Shown: in pieces, positions 13,812-14,574 of the stretch
Layout: every line of letters begins with the position of its first letter
Numbering within the stretch: position 1 is the stretch's first letter
NCBI GenBank assembly: GCA_034096865.1
Contig: JAWQFJ010016386.1
Location: forward strand, 7,501 to 22,074
Direction: 5' to 3'
DNA: 14,574 bases
From: Theodoxus fluviatilis
Lineage: Eukaryota; Mollusca; Gastropoda; Cycloneritida; Neritidae
Program-made: the position numbers and the translations under genes
Notes under the pieces: model-generated
Databases searched by the model: none
The model's input: only the letters and a program-made list of their open reading frames with translations
Told to the model about the DNA's origin: nothing

Positions 13812-14030
13812 CGTTATGCGTTGATGATCGTGTATGTATGCTGTGTGAGTGTGGTTGTTGATGTGCATGCCTGTCTCTTGTTGGTCTTTCCTGTGATTGT
13901 GTTGTGATGCAGGGCTTGTACATGTGTTATAGTTGAAGATCGGGTATGTGTGATTGCGTGACGATGGTTGTTTGATGTGCATGCTTGTGTCTTTTGTTCC
14001 TTCTGTGATTACTTGTTGCGATGTAGAATG
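13812..14030 (+). repeat. Tandem duplication of about 113 bp in the LINE 3' UTR
   Basis: The copies are about 13812-13920 and 13925-14030. Shared blocks in order include GTTAT, TTGA, GATCG, GATGTGCATGC, CTGTGATT and GATG, with about a quarter of positions changed and small indels. The same blocks recur at a spacing of 113 bp. Confidence 0.7.
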
Positions 14031-14363
14031 TTTCTCTATTAAATTGAATTGCCTAATTGCCTATGATGTAGCGCTAAATGTGTCCTATCTTATTGTGTCT
14101 TTCTGTTTACTATATCTGATGCGCGTGTTCAGTATGTATATTTACTTGAAGTAACATGGTGTTATTACATTTGTTAGAGTAATAAATTATGATACAATTG
14201 CATGCTATCTTATTTTATGGCCTATGATTAGTGTGTGGACTCCATAACTTGAGCGCTGTGATTGAGTTAATTAATGTTGAACTTCTTGTACGTTTCTGTT
14301 TTTGTATGTATGTATTATGTTTTTGCCACCGACAAAACAAATTTCCTTGTAAACAATGAGGAC

Positions 14364-14395
14364 AATAAAGTATCTTGTATCTTGTATCTTGTATC
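14364..14395 (+). repeat. LINE 3' terminus: AATAAA and (TATCTTG)n tail
   Basis: AATAAA, then G, then three full TATCTTG units and a partial TATC. This marks the right boundary of the element. Confidence 0.85.
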
Positions 14396-14574
14396 AATGG
14401 CCTTACATTGTCTACAAAGGCTGATAGGCCGTAATACTCCATCCATCCATTTCTGTTGTCATTTATGCCGTTGATGTACAGACTGTGTTCTCATTGTACC
14501 TTGTATTTGACCTTTGGCTTCCAAGTGCTGTCCAAACTCAATGGCGGAAGAGTACCCCTGGTCTCTGTTGAAAT
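14396..14574. other. Flanking sequence right of the LINE
   Basis: There are 179 bp of sequence to the window edge with no recognised feature. Confidence 0.4.

Larger units (their letters stand above)
12919..14395 (+). mobile_element. 5'-truncated non-LTR retrotransposon (L2/CR1/Rex-like)
   Basis: The element begins within its reverse transcriptase ORF, keeps the ORF's 3' end to the stop at 13491 and has a roughly 900-bp 3' UTR. It ends in AATAAA (14364-14369) and a short tandem tail (TATCTTG)n at 14371-14395. A short-repeat tail instead of poly(A) is typical of L2/CR1-type LINEs, and 5' truncation is typical of LINE insertion. I see no clear target duplication. The exact left junction is uncertain by some tens of bases. 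Confidence 0.8.

Noticed and set aside
1..14574. CRISPR array, tRNA, rRNA or bacterial operon
   Set aside because: No direct-repeat/spacer array, no cloverleaf or rRNA motif noticed, and spliced genes exclude an operon reading.

Overview
The window looks like nuclear DNA of an invertebrate animal. Its coding is split by GT-AG introns, it is rich in long GA, GT and ATC microsatellites, and it carries MITEs and a 5'-truncated LINE. The style fits a marine invertebrate, with a gastropod mollusc as my best guess, but no gene here proves the species. None of the long uninterrupted reading frames except the LINE fragment is a convincing gene; most are translated microsatellites.

The main discovery is a minus-strand gene assembled from five short exons (8446-8398, 7052-6873, 6462-6361, 5197-4996, 2560-2311). 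Every junction has a GT donor, an AG acceptor and a matching phase. The joined frame is 783 nt, encoding 260 residues plus a stop. The predicted protein has a signal peptide ending in V-N-A, an acidic N-terminus with four Asp-rich pentapeptides encoded by a 15-bp minisatellite, a compact ten-cysteine module, and a long low-complexity Ser/Tyr/Gly/Gln/Arg tail. A TATA-like box and an initiator lie just upstream of the ATG. I do not recognise the family. It resembles secreted matrix, mucus or adhesive proteins only in general composition.

Beyond the 3' end of this gene (lower coordinates, same strand) lie two more exons, 1303-1202 and 859-676. They are diverged copies of exons 3 and 4: the first is exactly 102 nt like exon 3 and keeps the C-R-G-C-D-D-x-C core. 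I found no signal-peptide or acidic exon for this second set. It is either a paralogue whose first exons I missed, an alternative 3' end reached by splicing from exon 2 or 3, or a relic.

Intron 4 holds a hAT-like MITE (3346-3645), a plus-strand THAP-like zinc-finger fragment (3807-3935) and an ATC/GAT microsatellite close to the exon 5 acceptor. Upstream of the gene the window is mostly intergenic. It contains a 476-bp inverted-repeat element flanked by TA (10043-10518), a GT/GA microsatellite (11741-11867) and, at the right end, a 5'-truncated non-LTR retrotransposon (about 12919-14395). That element has an open RT C-terminus, a 3' UTR built of tandem repeats and a (TATCTTG)n tail.
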